This document shows positions 1-6,836 of a stretch of 10,696 bases of DNA, piece after piece. The stretch is taken from assembly GCA_030593225.1 (NCBI GenBank), contig JAUVHP010000035.1:1-10696 (forward strand), in the 5' to 3' direction. Within the stretch, counting starts at the first letter, position 1; each line of letters opens with the position of its first letter. This stretch comes from an archaeon. GTDB lineage: Archaea > Nanobdellota > Nanobdellia > Pacearchaeales > GW2011-AR1. The notes beneath the pieces were generated by a model. The model was not told the DNA's origin and did no database searches. It saw only the letters and a list, made by a program, of their open reading frames with translations. A program made the position numbers and the translations under genes.

Positions 1-181
1 GACTTGTTCACGAGATTGTGTTTCGAAATTTTCAATTTCGGAATGCAGTGAGTGACTTGTTCACGAGATTGTGTTTCGAAATTTTCAATTTCGGAATGCA
101 GTGAGTGACTTGTTCACGAAATCACGAGATTGTGTTTCGAAATTTTCAATTTCGGAATGCAGTGAGTAACTTGTTCACGAA
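1..181. repeat. Tandem array of 53-bp hairpin-forming repeats
   Basis: Three consecutive near-identical units lie at 1-53, 54-106 and 107-167, followed by a partial fourth unit at 168-181. Units one and two are identical; unit three carries an 8-bp insertion near its start that looks like a small internal duplication of a CACGA-type sequence. Each unit holds an inverted repeat, CGAAATT-TTC-AATTTCG. On the plus strand this extends outward through G-T wobble pairs to about 14 pairs (TGTGTTTCGAAATT against AATTTCGGAATGCA). A second short dyad, GTGA-CTTGT-TCAC, spans the unit junctions. All frames are interrupted by stops (TGA at each junction), so this is not coding. The units are richer in G+C (20 of 53) than the surroundings. 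The array may extend beyond the left edge. Function unknown. Confidence 0.9.
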
Positions 182-228
182 ACCGATTCCTTCCAGATTT
201 GTTTATGATATTTCTTTAAAATATTTTT
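182..228. other. Short A+T-rich spacer between the repeat array and the gatB stop
   Basis: This spacer ends in a plus-strand T-rich stretch (around 211-230) that follows the repeat hairpins. It could terminate a plus-strand transcript entering from the left; that is inference. No gene is seen here. Confidence 0.4.
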
Positions 229-1584
229 TTAACCTAATTCTTCCAACAACAAATCTTTAACTTTTTTAAAATCAGCACGCTTATCACTAAGTTTCATTAC
301 TTGACCTATTAAAAAATTAAAAGATTCTTTTTTTCCTAATCGAAAATCTTTAACAGCTTTAATATTATTTTTTATCACTTCTCTAATAAATTTTCCAATT
401 TCATCCTCAGAAGAAATCTTCGAATGTGCCTTAAGTTTTGTTTTAGGAGAAAACGAATTTGGAATAAACTCATTTAAAATATCTTTGGCCTTAAGTTCAG
501 TCAAGGCACCACTTTCAATTAAATCCAAAAGTTCAATAAAATTATAAGGGTCTATATTCACTTCTTCCATTTCTTTTTTAACATAATTTAAAACCCTAAG
601 CAATTCTTCAGTCACCCATCTAACAGCTAATTTTGGGTTAGCTTTTTCAATCACCTTTTCAAAAAATTCTACAATGTCTAACTTTTTTGTTAAAATTTCT
701 GCATGCTTTTTTTCAATTTTATGTTTGCTAATTAATTTTTTTAATTTTTTGTGCGGTGTCTCTGGCAAACTGGATTTAATTTTAGAAATTCTTTTTTTAT
801 CAATTATAATCAATGGCAAATCAGGCTCAGTAATAAAACGATAATCTTGTGCAGTTTCTTTAATTCGCATTAATTTTGTAACTCCTTTAGTTTCATCAAA
901 CATTCTAGTCTCTTGTATCTTCGGCAAATCTTTTTTCTGTCTTTCAATTTCAAAATCAATCGCCATCTTAATATTTTTCAAACTATTAATATTTTTCATC
1001 TCAATTCTTTCTCCACCAGCAACAGAAACATTTACATCTGCCTTAATTCCAGATTTTTTATCAATCGCTTTTATATAACTAAGAGTTGTAATTAACTGCT
1101 TTAACCAATCTACAACTTCCTCTGAATTCTTAAAATCAGGGTCTGTAACTATTTCAATAAGAGGTGAACCAGAACGATTATAATCTATTTCTCCTGTCTT
1201 AGGATTCCAGCTCGCAGGGTCTTCTTCCAAATGACATTCAGTAATATTAATTCCCAAAAAATTTCCCTTAACGCCATTGGGTGTTGCATAAGGACCAGAA
1301 ATTGTATTTTGAAACCCCTTAGGTAAATCAGGCCAACTATAATGTTTTCTTTGCCAAGTTAATTTTTCATTAATTTTGCATCCTAAAATCAGTGCGATTT
1401 CTATACATTTATCAATTGCAAATTTATTCGGCAACATCGGCTTAGAACCTGGCTGCCCAGTACAAATTGGACAAATATTTGTATTTGGTTTAGAATGTTT
1501 CAAACCATGTTCAGATTTACAATCACAAAAAAGTTTTTCATTTATGTTTAAATATCCATGAATTTCCAAACCAATCTTTACCAT
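229..1584 (-). CDS. gatB: Asp/Glu-tRNA amidotransferase subunit B (GatB)
   Basis: GatB is the kinase/tRNA-binding subunit of the GatCAB amidotransferase. It phosphorylates the side chain of misacylated Asp-tRNA(Asn) (or Glu-tRNA(Gln)) and replaces it with ammonia delivered from GatA. The 451-aa protein shows the family pattern: VKIGLEIHGYLN at the N terminus; zinc-type cysteines C20, C22, C38 and C41; SWPDLPKGFQ at about 84-93; HLEEDP at 119-124; DYNRSGSPLIEIVTDPDF at 135-152; then the helical and tail (YqeY-like) domain ending in GQVMKLSDKRAD...LLLEEL. It is close to usual GatB length and looks intact. In archaea GatCAB normally serves Asn-tRNA formation because GatDE serves Gln; here gatD lies directly upstream in divergent orientation. 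A TATA-like stretch lies about 20-32 bp upstream. gatA is not in the window. Confidence 0.95.
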   Translation of the reverse strand: MVKIGLEIHGYLNINEKLFCDCKSEHGLKHSKPNTNICPICTGQPGSKPMLPNKFAIDKCIEIALILGCKINEKLTWQRKHYSWPDLPKGFQNTISGPYATPNGVKGNFLGINITECHLEEDPASWNPKTGEIDYNRSGSPLIEIVTDPDFKNSEEVVDWLKQLITTLSYIKAIDKKSGIKADVNVSVAGGERIEMKNINSLKNIKMAIDFEIERQKKDLPKIQETRMFDETKGVTKLMRIKETAQDYRFITEPDLPLIIIDKKRISKIKSSLPETPHKKLKKLISKHKIEKKHAEILTKKLDIVEFFEKVIEKANPKLAVRWVTEELLRVLNYVKKEMEEVNIDPYNFIELLDLIESGALTELKAKDILNEFIPNSFSPKTKLKAHSKISSEDEIGKFIREVIKNNIKAVKDFRLGKKESFNFLIGQVMKLSDKRADFKKVKDLLLEELG

Positions 1585-1604
1585 AATTTCATAAAAGAAA
1601 AATA

Positions 1605-1616
1605 CTTTATTAATTT
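1605..1616 (-). promoter_or_regulatory. Probable TATA box of gatB
   Basis: On the minus strand the sequence AAATTAATAAAG ends 20 bp before the gatB ATG, the same spacing seen at the clearer promoters in the window. The match to a TATA box is moderate. It implies a leaderless or nearly leaderless mRNA. Confidence 0.4.
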
Positions 1617-1623
1617 AATCAAT

Positions 1624-1635
1624 ACTTTTTTATAT
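1624..1635 (+). promoter_or_regulatory. TATA box of gatD
   Basis: ACTTTTTTATAT ends exactly 20 bp before the gatD ATG. With an archaeal TATA-to-start distance of about 25 bp this predicts a transcript beginning at or next to the start codon. Confidence 0.6.
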
Positions 1636-1655
1636 CTTTTAAAATTTCTTTTATC

Positions 1656-2927
1656 ATGAAATCAGACACCTCTCTAGGAGATTATGTTGAAATCCATTTA
1701 ACTCAAAAAATATATGAAGGAACACTTCTTCAAACACCAGATTCAGAAAAAGGAATTGTTCTTTTAAAATTAGATACAGGATACAATATAGGATTTAATA
1801 AAAAAGATATTTTAGAAATTAAATTAATAAAAAAATCAAAACAAAAAGAAGAAACTCTTGAAATAAAAAAAGATGAAGAAAAACCAAATATTGCAATGAT
1901 TATGACTGGAGGGACAATTGCTTCTCGTTATGATTCAAAAACAGGGGGTGCTTCTGCACTCAATACTCCAGAAAAATTATTCAACACATATCCAGAACTA
2001 TTTAAAAAAATTAATATCTCTAAAGTTGAAATTCCTTTTGTAAAAGATTCAGGAGAAATGGACTCAAAGGACTGGCAAATTCTTGCAAAAACCGCAGAGA
2101 AATTATTAAACAACTCAGAAATTAAAGGAATAATTATAACTCATGGAACAGATTCATTGCATTATACTGCTGCAGCACTAAGTTTTTTCTTAAAAGATTT
2201 AAACAAACCAGTTGTCTTAACATATTCTCAGCGAAGCATTGACAGAGCATCTTCAGACGCAACACTAAATTTACAATGTGCAGTAATAGCAGCAATTTCA
2301 GATATTGCAGAAGTAATGTTGGTCGGACACGCAACAACCAATGATGATTTCTGTTACGCGATTCCTGGGACAAAAGTTAGAAAAATGCATTCTTCAAAAA
2401 GAAATGCCTTCAAAGCAATTAATGCTAAACCATTTGCAAAAATCTTCCCAGATAGAATAGAAATAATATCAAAACATAAAATCAGAAAAAAAATAAAAAC
2501 AAAACTAGATAATAAATTTCAAGAAAAAATAGCACTTATAAAATATTATCCAGGACAAAATCCAGACATCTTAGAATATTATGCAAAGAAAAAATACAAA
2601 GGAATAATATTAGAAGTTCTTGGGTTAGGGCAAATTGCAGCAAACGATTCAAGAAATAATTGGATTCCAAAGTTAAAAGAAATCCAAAATAAAGGAATAA
2701 TAATTTGCACAACTGCTCAAACAATTCACGGACGACTCGACCCTTTAGTTTATTCAACAGGAAGAGCACTTCTTAATACAGGAATAATTTATCTCAAAGA
2801 TATGTTAAGCGAAACAGCATTTGTAAAACTTGGTTGGGTTTTAGCTAAAACAAAAGATAAAAAAGAAATAAAAAAATTAATGCTTACAAATTTTGCTGGC
2901 GAATTAAATAATCGATTGGAAAATTAA
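1656..2927 (+). CDS. gatD: Glu-tRNA(Gln) amidotransferase subunit D (GatD)
   Basis: GatD is the type I asparaginase-like subunit of the archaeal GatDE complex. It hydrolyses an amide donor to ammonia, which is channelled to GatE to make Gln-tRNA(Gln). The 423-aa protein has an N-terminal beta-barrel-like domain (about 5-60) typical of GatD rather than of free asparaginases, then a charged linker and the amidohydrolase domain. The catalytic signatures are present: MTGGTIAS at 83-90 (nucleophile T87), DSGEM at 131-135, THGTDS at 162-167 (T165, D166) and GTKVRKMHSS at 238-247 with the likely catalytic lysine K240. Length matches the family. The chosen ATG sits 20 bp behind a TATA box. It is divergent from gatB and ends one base from the stop of the convergent DUF1003 gene. 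Its partner gatE is about 0.5 kb downstream under its own promoter, so the two subunits are not co-transcribed. Confidence 0.95.
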   Translation: MKSDTSLGDYVEIHLTQKIYEGTLLQTPDSEKGIVLLKLDTGYNIGFNKKDILEIKLIKKSKQKEETLEIKKDEEKPNIAMIMTGGTIASRYDSKTGGASALNTPEKLFNTYPELFKKINISKVEIPFVKDSGEMDSKDWQILAKTAEKLLNNSEIKGIIITHGTDSLHYTAAALSFFLKDLNKPVVLTYSQRSIDRASSDATLNLQCAVIAAISDIAEVMLVGHATTNDDFCYAIPGTKVRKMHSSKRNAFKAINAKPFAKIFPDRIEIISKHKIRKKIKTKLDNKFQEKIALIKYYPGQNPDILEYYAKKKYKGIILEVLGLGQIAANDSRNNWIPKLKEIQNKGIIICTTAQTIHGRLDPLVYSTGRALLNTGIIYLKDMLSETAFVKLGWVLAKTKDKKEIKKLMLTNFAGELNNRLEN

Positions 2928-2928
2928 A

Positions 2929-3348
2929 CTATTTTTTCTTCTTATTCTTCTTCAATAAAAAATCTCTAATTTCTCTAATTTCTTTTTCTGCTTTTTTATT
3001 AATTCTATAATCATATTCTGCCTTAATTCTATCTCTCTGTGTTTGTCTGTTTTGACTCATTAAAATTATTGGTGCTTGAATTGCAGCAAGACAAGATAAT
3101 ATAAGATTAAGCATAATAAATGGCTTAGCATCCCATGCTTGTCCAAAAATTAAAAATGATGTATTAACAAGCATCCATACAAATAAAAAAACAAGAAATA
3201 AAATAATAAATGCCCAACTACCTGCTCCAGCAGTTAACTTATCCGAAGCCATCTGTCCAAAAGTTTTTTTTGAATTTGTAGGTGCATGCCCATTACTAAG
3301 AGGTGTTAAATTCTTAAGATAACTCAGCTCTTTTTTTAAAAAATTCAT
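2929..3348 (-). CDS. DUF1003 family membrane protein
   Basis: A 139-aa protein with the DUF1003 pattern: TFGQMASDKLTAGAGSW (29-45), a first membrane helix at about 46-68, a short DAKPFIMLN loop (73-81), a second helix at about 77-97 (NLILSCLAAIQAPIILM), then the family hallmark MSQNRQTQRDRIKAEYDY (97-114) and a basic lysine-rich tail. The family is known as a small two-helix inner-membrane protein of unknown function; nothing here assigns a role. The gene is convergent with gatD (one-base gap) and divergent from gatE, and its promoter shares a 14-bp element with that of gatE. The start is supported by that TATA element 20 bp upstream. Confidence 0.88.
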   Translation of the reverse strand: MNFLKKELSYLKNLTPLSNGHAPTNSKKTFGQMASDKLTAGAGSWAFIILFLVFLFVWMLVNTSFLIFGQAWDAKPFIMLNLILSCLAAIQAPIILMSQNRQTQRDRIKAEYDYRINKKAEKEIREIRDFLLKKNKKKK

Positions 3349-3368
3349 AATAAATATAAAAAAGAGAT

Positions 3369-3382
3369 ATTAATAAAAGTTT
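3369..3382 (-). promoter_or_regulatory. BRE/TATA promoter element of the DUF1003 gene
   Basis: On the minus strand AAACTTTTATTAAT ends 20 bp before the ATG at 3348. The identical 14-mer stands at the identical distance before gatE on the other strand. Confidence 0.65.
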
Positions 3383-3432
3383 TGGAAAAAGATACTATGA
3401 AAAAATATTTTAAAATAAAAAAATAAATCTCC

Positions 3433-3446
3433 AAACTTTTATTAAT
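3433..3446 (+). promoter_or_regulatory. BRE/TATA promoter element of the gatE-aspS operon
   Basis: AAACTTTTATTAAT ends exactly 20 bp before the gatE ATG, which predicts a leaderless mRNA. It is the same 14-mer as in the divergent DUF1003 promoter about 50 bp away. Confidence 0.68.
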
Positions 3447-3466
3447 CCTTATTCACTTTTTAAAAT

Positions 3467-4906
3467 ATGGAAATGGATTACAAAAAAATAGGGCTAAAAT
3501 GTGGTTTAGAAATTCACCAGCAACTTGATACAAAAAAATTATTCTGTAATTGTCAGTCAATTTTAAGAAAAGATGAGCCAGATTTTAGAATTAAAAGAAA
3601 ACTCCACGCAGTTGTAGGAGAATCAGGAAAAATTGACAAAGCAGCAAAATACCAATCAACATTAAACAAATCATTTATTTATGAGGGCTATGATTCAACT
3701 TGTTTAATTGAATTAGATGAAGAACCTCCGCATGAAATAAACCAAGAATCATTAAAAATTGCACTACAAATTTCAATATTACTTAATGCAAAAATAATCC
3801 CAATAACACAAATTATGAGAAAAACAGTAATTGATGGTTCAAACACTTCAGGATTTCAAAGAACTGTAATGATCGCATATGATGGATATATTGAAACAAA
3901 AGAGGGAAAAGTAAGAATTGATATAATCTGTCTTGAGGAAGATTCAGCTAGGAAAATAAATGAAGATGAAAATAAAACAATCTACAGATTAGATAGATTA
4001 GGAATTCCTTTAATTGAAATCGCAACTGCCCCAGATATTAAAACCCCTGAGCAAGCAAAAGAAACAGCACTTAAAATTGGAGAAATATTACGAAGTTGTA
4101 AAGTTAAAAGAGGAATTGGAACAATAAGACAAGATGTTAATGTTTCTATAAAAGGAAGTAATAGAGTTGAAATAAAAGGTTTTCAAAATCCTACAATAAT
4201 GCTCAAAACAATTGATAATGAAATAAAAAGACAACAAGAAATAATTAAATCTAAAAAAAATAATTCAGAAGTAAGAAAAGTTCTTTCTGATAGCACAACA
4301 GAATTTTTACGACCAATGCCAGGAGAGGCACGAATGTATCCTGAAACTGATTTACCATTATTAAAAATTTCAAGAGATTTTATTAATCAAGCAAAAAAAG
4401 ATTTACCAAAATTAAAAAGTGAAATTGAAAAAGATTTGAAACAAAAAGGATTATCTCAAGAATTAATAAAAATGATTTTCAAACAAAATAAATTAGAAGA
4501 ATTCAAATCATTAATCAATTTTACAAAAAATCTTAATTTAATTGGAAAAATGATTCTTGTTTTTCCAAAAGATATTGCAAAAAGAGAAAAAATTTCTATT
4601 GAAAAAATAAATGAAATATTAAACATTGATATTTTTGAATTTATATTAAAATCATTAAATAAGGAAAAAATTTCAGAAAATCAAATTAAACATGTTTTAG
4701 AAAAAATTGCAAAAGGAGAAACTCCTGAAAAAGCAATTGGTTTTGAAAAAAAGGATTTAAGAGATATAGAAGAAAAAATTATGAAAATAATAAAAGAAAA
4801 ACAAGGATTGTCTGAAAAAGCTTATATGGGATTAGTAATGAAAGAATTCAAAGGACAGATTGATGGGAAAACAGCAATGGAAATAATTAAAAAACATGTT
4901 GGGTAA
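3467..4906 (+). CDS. gatE: Glu-tRNA(Gln) amidotransferase subunit E (GatE), short form without GAD insert
   Basis: GatE phosphorylates Glu-tRNA(Gln) and amidates it with ammonia from GatD. Family signatures seen: GLEIHQQL (13-20), LFCNC (25-29), DEEPPHE (84-90), IMRKTVIDGSNTSGFQRT (116-133), CLEEDSA (155-161), YRLDRLGIPLIEIATAPD (173-190), RQDVNVSIKG (221-230), FLRPMPGEARMYPETDLP (280-297) and a complete tail ending in KEFKGQIDGKTAMEIIKKHV. It is distinguished from GatB by these GatE-specific blocks. Typical GatE proteins are roughly 600-630 aa because an AspRS-like GAD domain is inserted just before the RPxPGxARMYPETD block. Here KRQQEIIKSKKNNSEVRKVL runs almost directly into that block, so the insert appears to be missing and the protein is only 479 aa. 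Eight bases separate it from aspS, indicating one operon. Confidence 0.93.
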   Translation: MEMDYKKIGLKCGLEIHQQLDTKKLFCNCQSILRKDEPDFRIKRKLHAVVGESGKIDKAAKYQSTLNKSFIYEGYDSTCLIELDEEPPHEINQESLKIALQISILLNAKIIPITQIMRKTVIDGSNTSGFQRTVMIAYDGYIETKEGKVRIDIICLEEDSARKINEDENKTIYRLDRLGIPLIEIATAPDIKTPEQAKETALKIGEILRSCKVKRGIGTIRQDVNVSIKGSNRVEIKGFQNPTIMLKTIDNEIKRQQEIIKSKKNNSEVRKVLSDSTTEFLRPMPGEARMYPETDLPLLKISRDFINQAKKDLPKLKSEIEKDLKQKGLSQELIKMIFKQNKLEEFKSLINFTKNLNLIGKMILVFPKDIAKREKISIEKINEILNIDIFEFILKSLNKEKISENQIKHVLEKIAKGETPEKAIGFEKKDLRDIEEKIMKIIKEKQGLSEKAYMGLVMKEFKGQIDGKTAMEIIKKHVG

Positions 4907-4914
4907 TTTTATTT

Positions 4915-6222
4915 ATGGAAAAAGAAAACTTATTCAAAAACAGAACTTTAATCAAAGATGTTTTTTCAAAGAAAATTAAAACAGTTGAACTTTCAGGATG
5001 GGTTCATAACACAAGGGACTTATCAAAAGTAAAATTTCTTTTATTAAGAGATAGAACAGGAATTATCCAAATTACAGGAGTTAAATCCAAAACACCAAAA
5101 GAAATTTTTCAAGATTTAGAAAAAATTCCAAGAGAATCAGTTATTTATATTAAAGGAGAAGTTGTGGATTCAAAACAAGCTATTGGAGGAAAAGAAATTT
5201 TACCCTCGGAATTAATTATAATAAATAAAGCAGAAACACTTCCAATTGATGTAACAGATTTTTCAAAAACAGAATTACCAAAAAGATTAGATAACCGTTT
5301 CCTCGACACTCGAAGAAAACCTATTCAAGCAATATTTAAAATCCAGTCAACAATTTCAATGAGCTTTAGAGAATATTTTGTAAATAAAGGTTTTATAGAA
5401 ATCCAGACACCTTCAATTATTAGTTCTTCTTCAGAAGGAGGCACTGAACTCTTTGAAGCAAAATATTTTGAAAAAAAAGTATACCTCGCACAATCTCCTC
5501 AATTATACAAACAAATGTTAGCTGGAGCAATAGAAAAAGTTATGACAATATGTCCTGTTTGGCGAGCAGAAAAACATAACACAATTCGTCATTTAAATGA
5601 ATCAAGACAAATGGATATAGAAATGGCTTTTGCAGATTCCAAAATAGTTATGAAAGAATTAGAAGAAGTTGTAAAATATATTATCAAAAAAATCATTGAA
5701 AAAAACCCCAAAGAATTAGAAATCTTAAAAGTAAATCCAAAAATACCAAAAACAAAATATCTCACATTTAAAGAAGTTGCAACCTTAATGAAACAGCATA
5801 AAATAAATATTGATAAAGATGATTTAACAGGAGAAGCAGAAAGAAAACTAGAAGAATTATTTCCTAATTCAATTGTCTTTGTTTACGATTGGCCACTAGA
5901 AGGAAAGCCATTTTACATTATGCCAAAAGACCAAGATAAAAATGCAAAATTAAGCGAAGGTTTTGATGCAATCTACAAAGGAATGGAAATTTCTTCAGGC
6001 GGGCAAAGAATCCATATTCCAGAACTATTAGAAACAAGAATAAAAGCAAAAAAACTCAAAATAAAAGATTTCAAATCATACATAGATAGTTTTAGATTTG
6101 GTTCCCCCCCCCACGCAGGATGGTCAATTGGTTTAGAACGACTAACAATGTTAATTTTAAATTTGCCAAATATTCGTGAGGCAGTTTTATTTCCAAGAGA
6201 CAGAGATAGATTAACTCCATAA
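4915..6222 (+). CDS. aspS: Aspartyl-tRNA synthetase, archaeal type (probably non-discriminating)
   Basis: A class II synthetase charging tRNA(Asp) and, if non-discriminating, also tRNA(Asn) for later amidation. The 435-aa length fits the archaeal/eukaryotic type without GAD domain. There is an OB-fold anticodon-binding domain at about 21-105 (LSGWVHNTRDL, LLRDRTGIIQIT). The catalytic core has motif 1 around GFIEIQTPSI (159-168), the aspartate-binding GGTELFEAKYF (175-185), AQSPQLYKQ (192-200), motif 2 WRAEKHNTIRHLNE (216-229) and motif 3 GSPPHAGWSIGLERL (396-410). H31 matches the histidine of non-discriminating archaeal AspRS (tryptophan in discriminating ones), but the expected proline near the anticodon appears to be I90. 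The context (gatE just upstream, gatB and a tRNA-Asn gene nearby) supports the transamidation role. A run of nine C bases lies inside motif 3. There is no own promoter: it follows gatE by 8 bp. Confidence 0.95.
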   Translation: MEKENLFKNRTLIKDVFSKKIKTVELSGWVHNTRDLSKVKFLLLRDRTGIIQITGVKSKTPKEIFQDLEKIPRESVIYIKGEVVDSKQAIGGKEILPSELIIINKAETLPIDVTDFSKTELPKRLDNRFLDTRRKPIQAIFKIQSTISMSFREYFVNKGFIEIQTPSIISSSSEGGTELFEAKYFEKKVYLAQSPQLYKQMLAGAIEKVMTICPVWRAEKHNTIRHLNESRQMDIEMAFADSKIVMKELEEVVKYIIKKIIEKNPKELEILKVNPKIPKTKYLTFKEVATLMKQHKINIDKDDLTGEAERKLEELFPNSIVFVYDWPLEGKPFYIMPKDQDKNAKLSEGFDAIYKGMEISSGGQRIHIPELLETRIKAKKLKIKDFKSYIDSFRFGSPPHAGWSIGLERLTMLILNLPNIREAVLFPRDRDRLTP

Positions 6223-6243
6223 GTTATCTTTGACAATATAAAA

Positions 6244-6253
6244 AATTATAAAT
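6244..6253 (+). promoter_or_regulatory. TATA box of the 125-aa hypothetical gene
   Basis: AATTATAAAT ends 20 bp before the ATG at 6274, matching the spacing of the other promoters and supporting that start. Confidence 0.5.
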
Positions 6254-6273
6254 TAAATTCTAATTATATTTCT

Positions 6274-6651
6274 ATGGTTTTAGTTTTAAATCCCAGAATA
6301 ATTCCTTCAGAAAAATTTTTCTTGTATGAGTTGGGAAAAAATTCTAGGGAAGTACCTATGAATATAAATCATATTCCTTATAAAGAATTATATTATAATA
6401 GAAAAAGAAAGGGTAAACATTTATCTATCTATACTTCAGATGAATTATTTTATCTTGGATATACTCCATTAAATTTTGGGAAAGGAGAAATGTTTAGAAA
6501 TGTTGTCAGAATTTTATTAAAAAATCCTAAAGAGTTTAGACATATTTCAGAAATGCGTGACCAAAATCTTAGTAGGGATTATATTAAATTAGAAAAAAGG
6601 GGAATTTCATTATTTCTTCCTGCAAATTATAATCTAAAATTCAATTCTTAA
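6274..6651 (+). CDS. Hypothetical protein, 125 aa
   Basis: I do not recognise this protein. It is basic and rich in Tyr, Asn, Lys and Arg, with no cysteines, signal peptide or membrane helix. Visible blocks are NHIPYKELYYNRKRKGKHLS (about 32-51), LFYLGYTPLNFGKGEMFRNV (about 58-77) and IKLEKRGISLFLP (about 104-116). The compact mixed composition and the TATA box at the standard 20-bp distance argue that it is real. It lies 51 bp behind aspS but has its own promoter. Its codon choice uses somewhat more TAT/TTT/GGG than the gat genes, which may hint at different origin or low expression (weak). Function unassigned. Confidence 0.65.
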   Translation: MVLVLNPRIIPSEKFFLYELGKNSREVPMNINHIPYKELYYNRKRKGKHLSIYTSDELFYLGYTPLNFGKGEMFRNVVRILLKNPKEFRHISEMRDQNLSRDYIKLEKRGISLFLPANYNLKFNS

Positions 6652-6666
6652 ATCTAACAGCACCAC

Positions 6667-6683
6667 TTTCTAGAGTGTAGAAA
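6667..6683. other. Short hairpin TTTCTA-GAGTG-TAGAAA
   Basis: A perfect 6-bp stem with a 5-base loop lies just downstream of the 125-aa gene and upstream of the acidic mini-gene. No T-run follows, so a classical terminator is not supported. It could be a 3' end structure or an operator for the next gene. Confidence 0.4.
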
Positions 6684-6686
6684 TCC

Positions 6687-6694
6687 TTAAAAAG
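6687..6694 (+). promoter_or_regulatory. Possible TATA box of the acidic mini-gene
   Basis: TTAAAAAG lies far enough upstream to allow a short leader containing the Shine-Dalgarno site. The alternative is GTTTATTC around 6710-6717, which would place the transcript start past the SD. The assignment is tentative. Confidence 0.3.
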
Positions 6695-6723
6695 TGTTGA
6701 AAAAGATAAGTTTATTCTAAATT

Positions 6724-6728
6724 GGAGG
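6724..6728 (+). promoter_or_regulatory. Strong Shine-Dalgarno site (GGAGG)
   Basis: GGAGG is followed by a 9-base spacer and then ATG at 6738. It is the only clear SD at proper distance from a start codon that I find in the window; most other starts sit behind a TATA box with no room for a leader. It fixes the start of the mini-gene. Confidence 0.75.
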
Positions 6729-6737
6729 ACAATCAAA

Positions 6738-6833
6738 ATGCCAGAAAACGAAGAAGAAAAAAAAGATACAGAAGAAGAATCTGAAGATAAAAATGAAGAT
6801 TCTGAAGAAAAATCTGATGATGACGCAGAATAA
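6738..6833 (+). CDS. Highly acidic 31-aa mini-protein
   Basis: The reading frame ATG to TAA encodes MPENEEEKKDTEEESEDK followed by more of the same, ending DDDAE. By my count it has 12 Glu, 6 Asp and 4 Lys in 31 residues, net charge about -14, with no hydrophobic residue except the initial Met and one Ala and Pro. It must be intrinsically disordered. The evidence that it is translated is the GGAGG site 9 bases upstream of ATG. I do not recognise a family; similar tiny acidic proteins are often unannotated. Possible roles, all inference, are a polyanionic mimic or chaperone for a basic partner (ribosomal protein, nucleic-acid-binding protein) or a salt-adapted tail. A foldable segment begins four bases after the stop, so this could also be a dual coding/structured transcript. 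Confidence 0.65.
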   Translation: MPENEEEKKDTEEESEDKNEDSEEKSDDDAE

Positions 6834-6836
6834 AAT

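Noticed and set aside
1..181. CRISPR array
   Set aside because: The 53-bp units are contiguous and no unique spacers separate them; they are simple tandem repeats.
2134..2769. Two antisense frames inside gatD (2134-2373 and 2536-2769)
   Set aside because: They are leucine-rich shadows of a well-conserved gene with no independent support.
5973..6236. 87-aa antisense frame at the end of aspS
   Set aside because: It is the complement of conserved motif 3 coding sequence and has no promoter signal of its own.
6667..6683. Intrinsic terminator after the 125-aa gene
   Set aside because: The hairpin is perfect but is not followed by a T-run on the plus strand.
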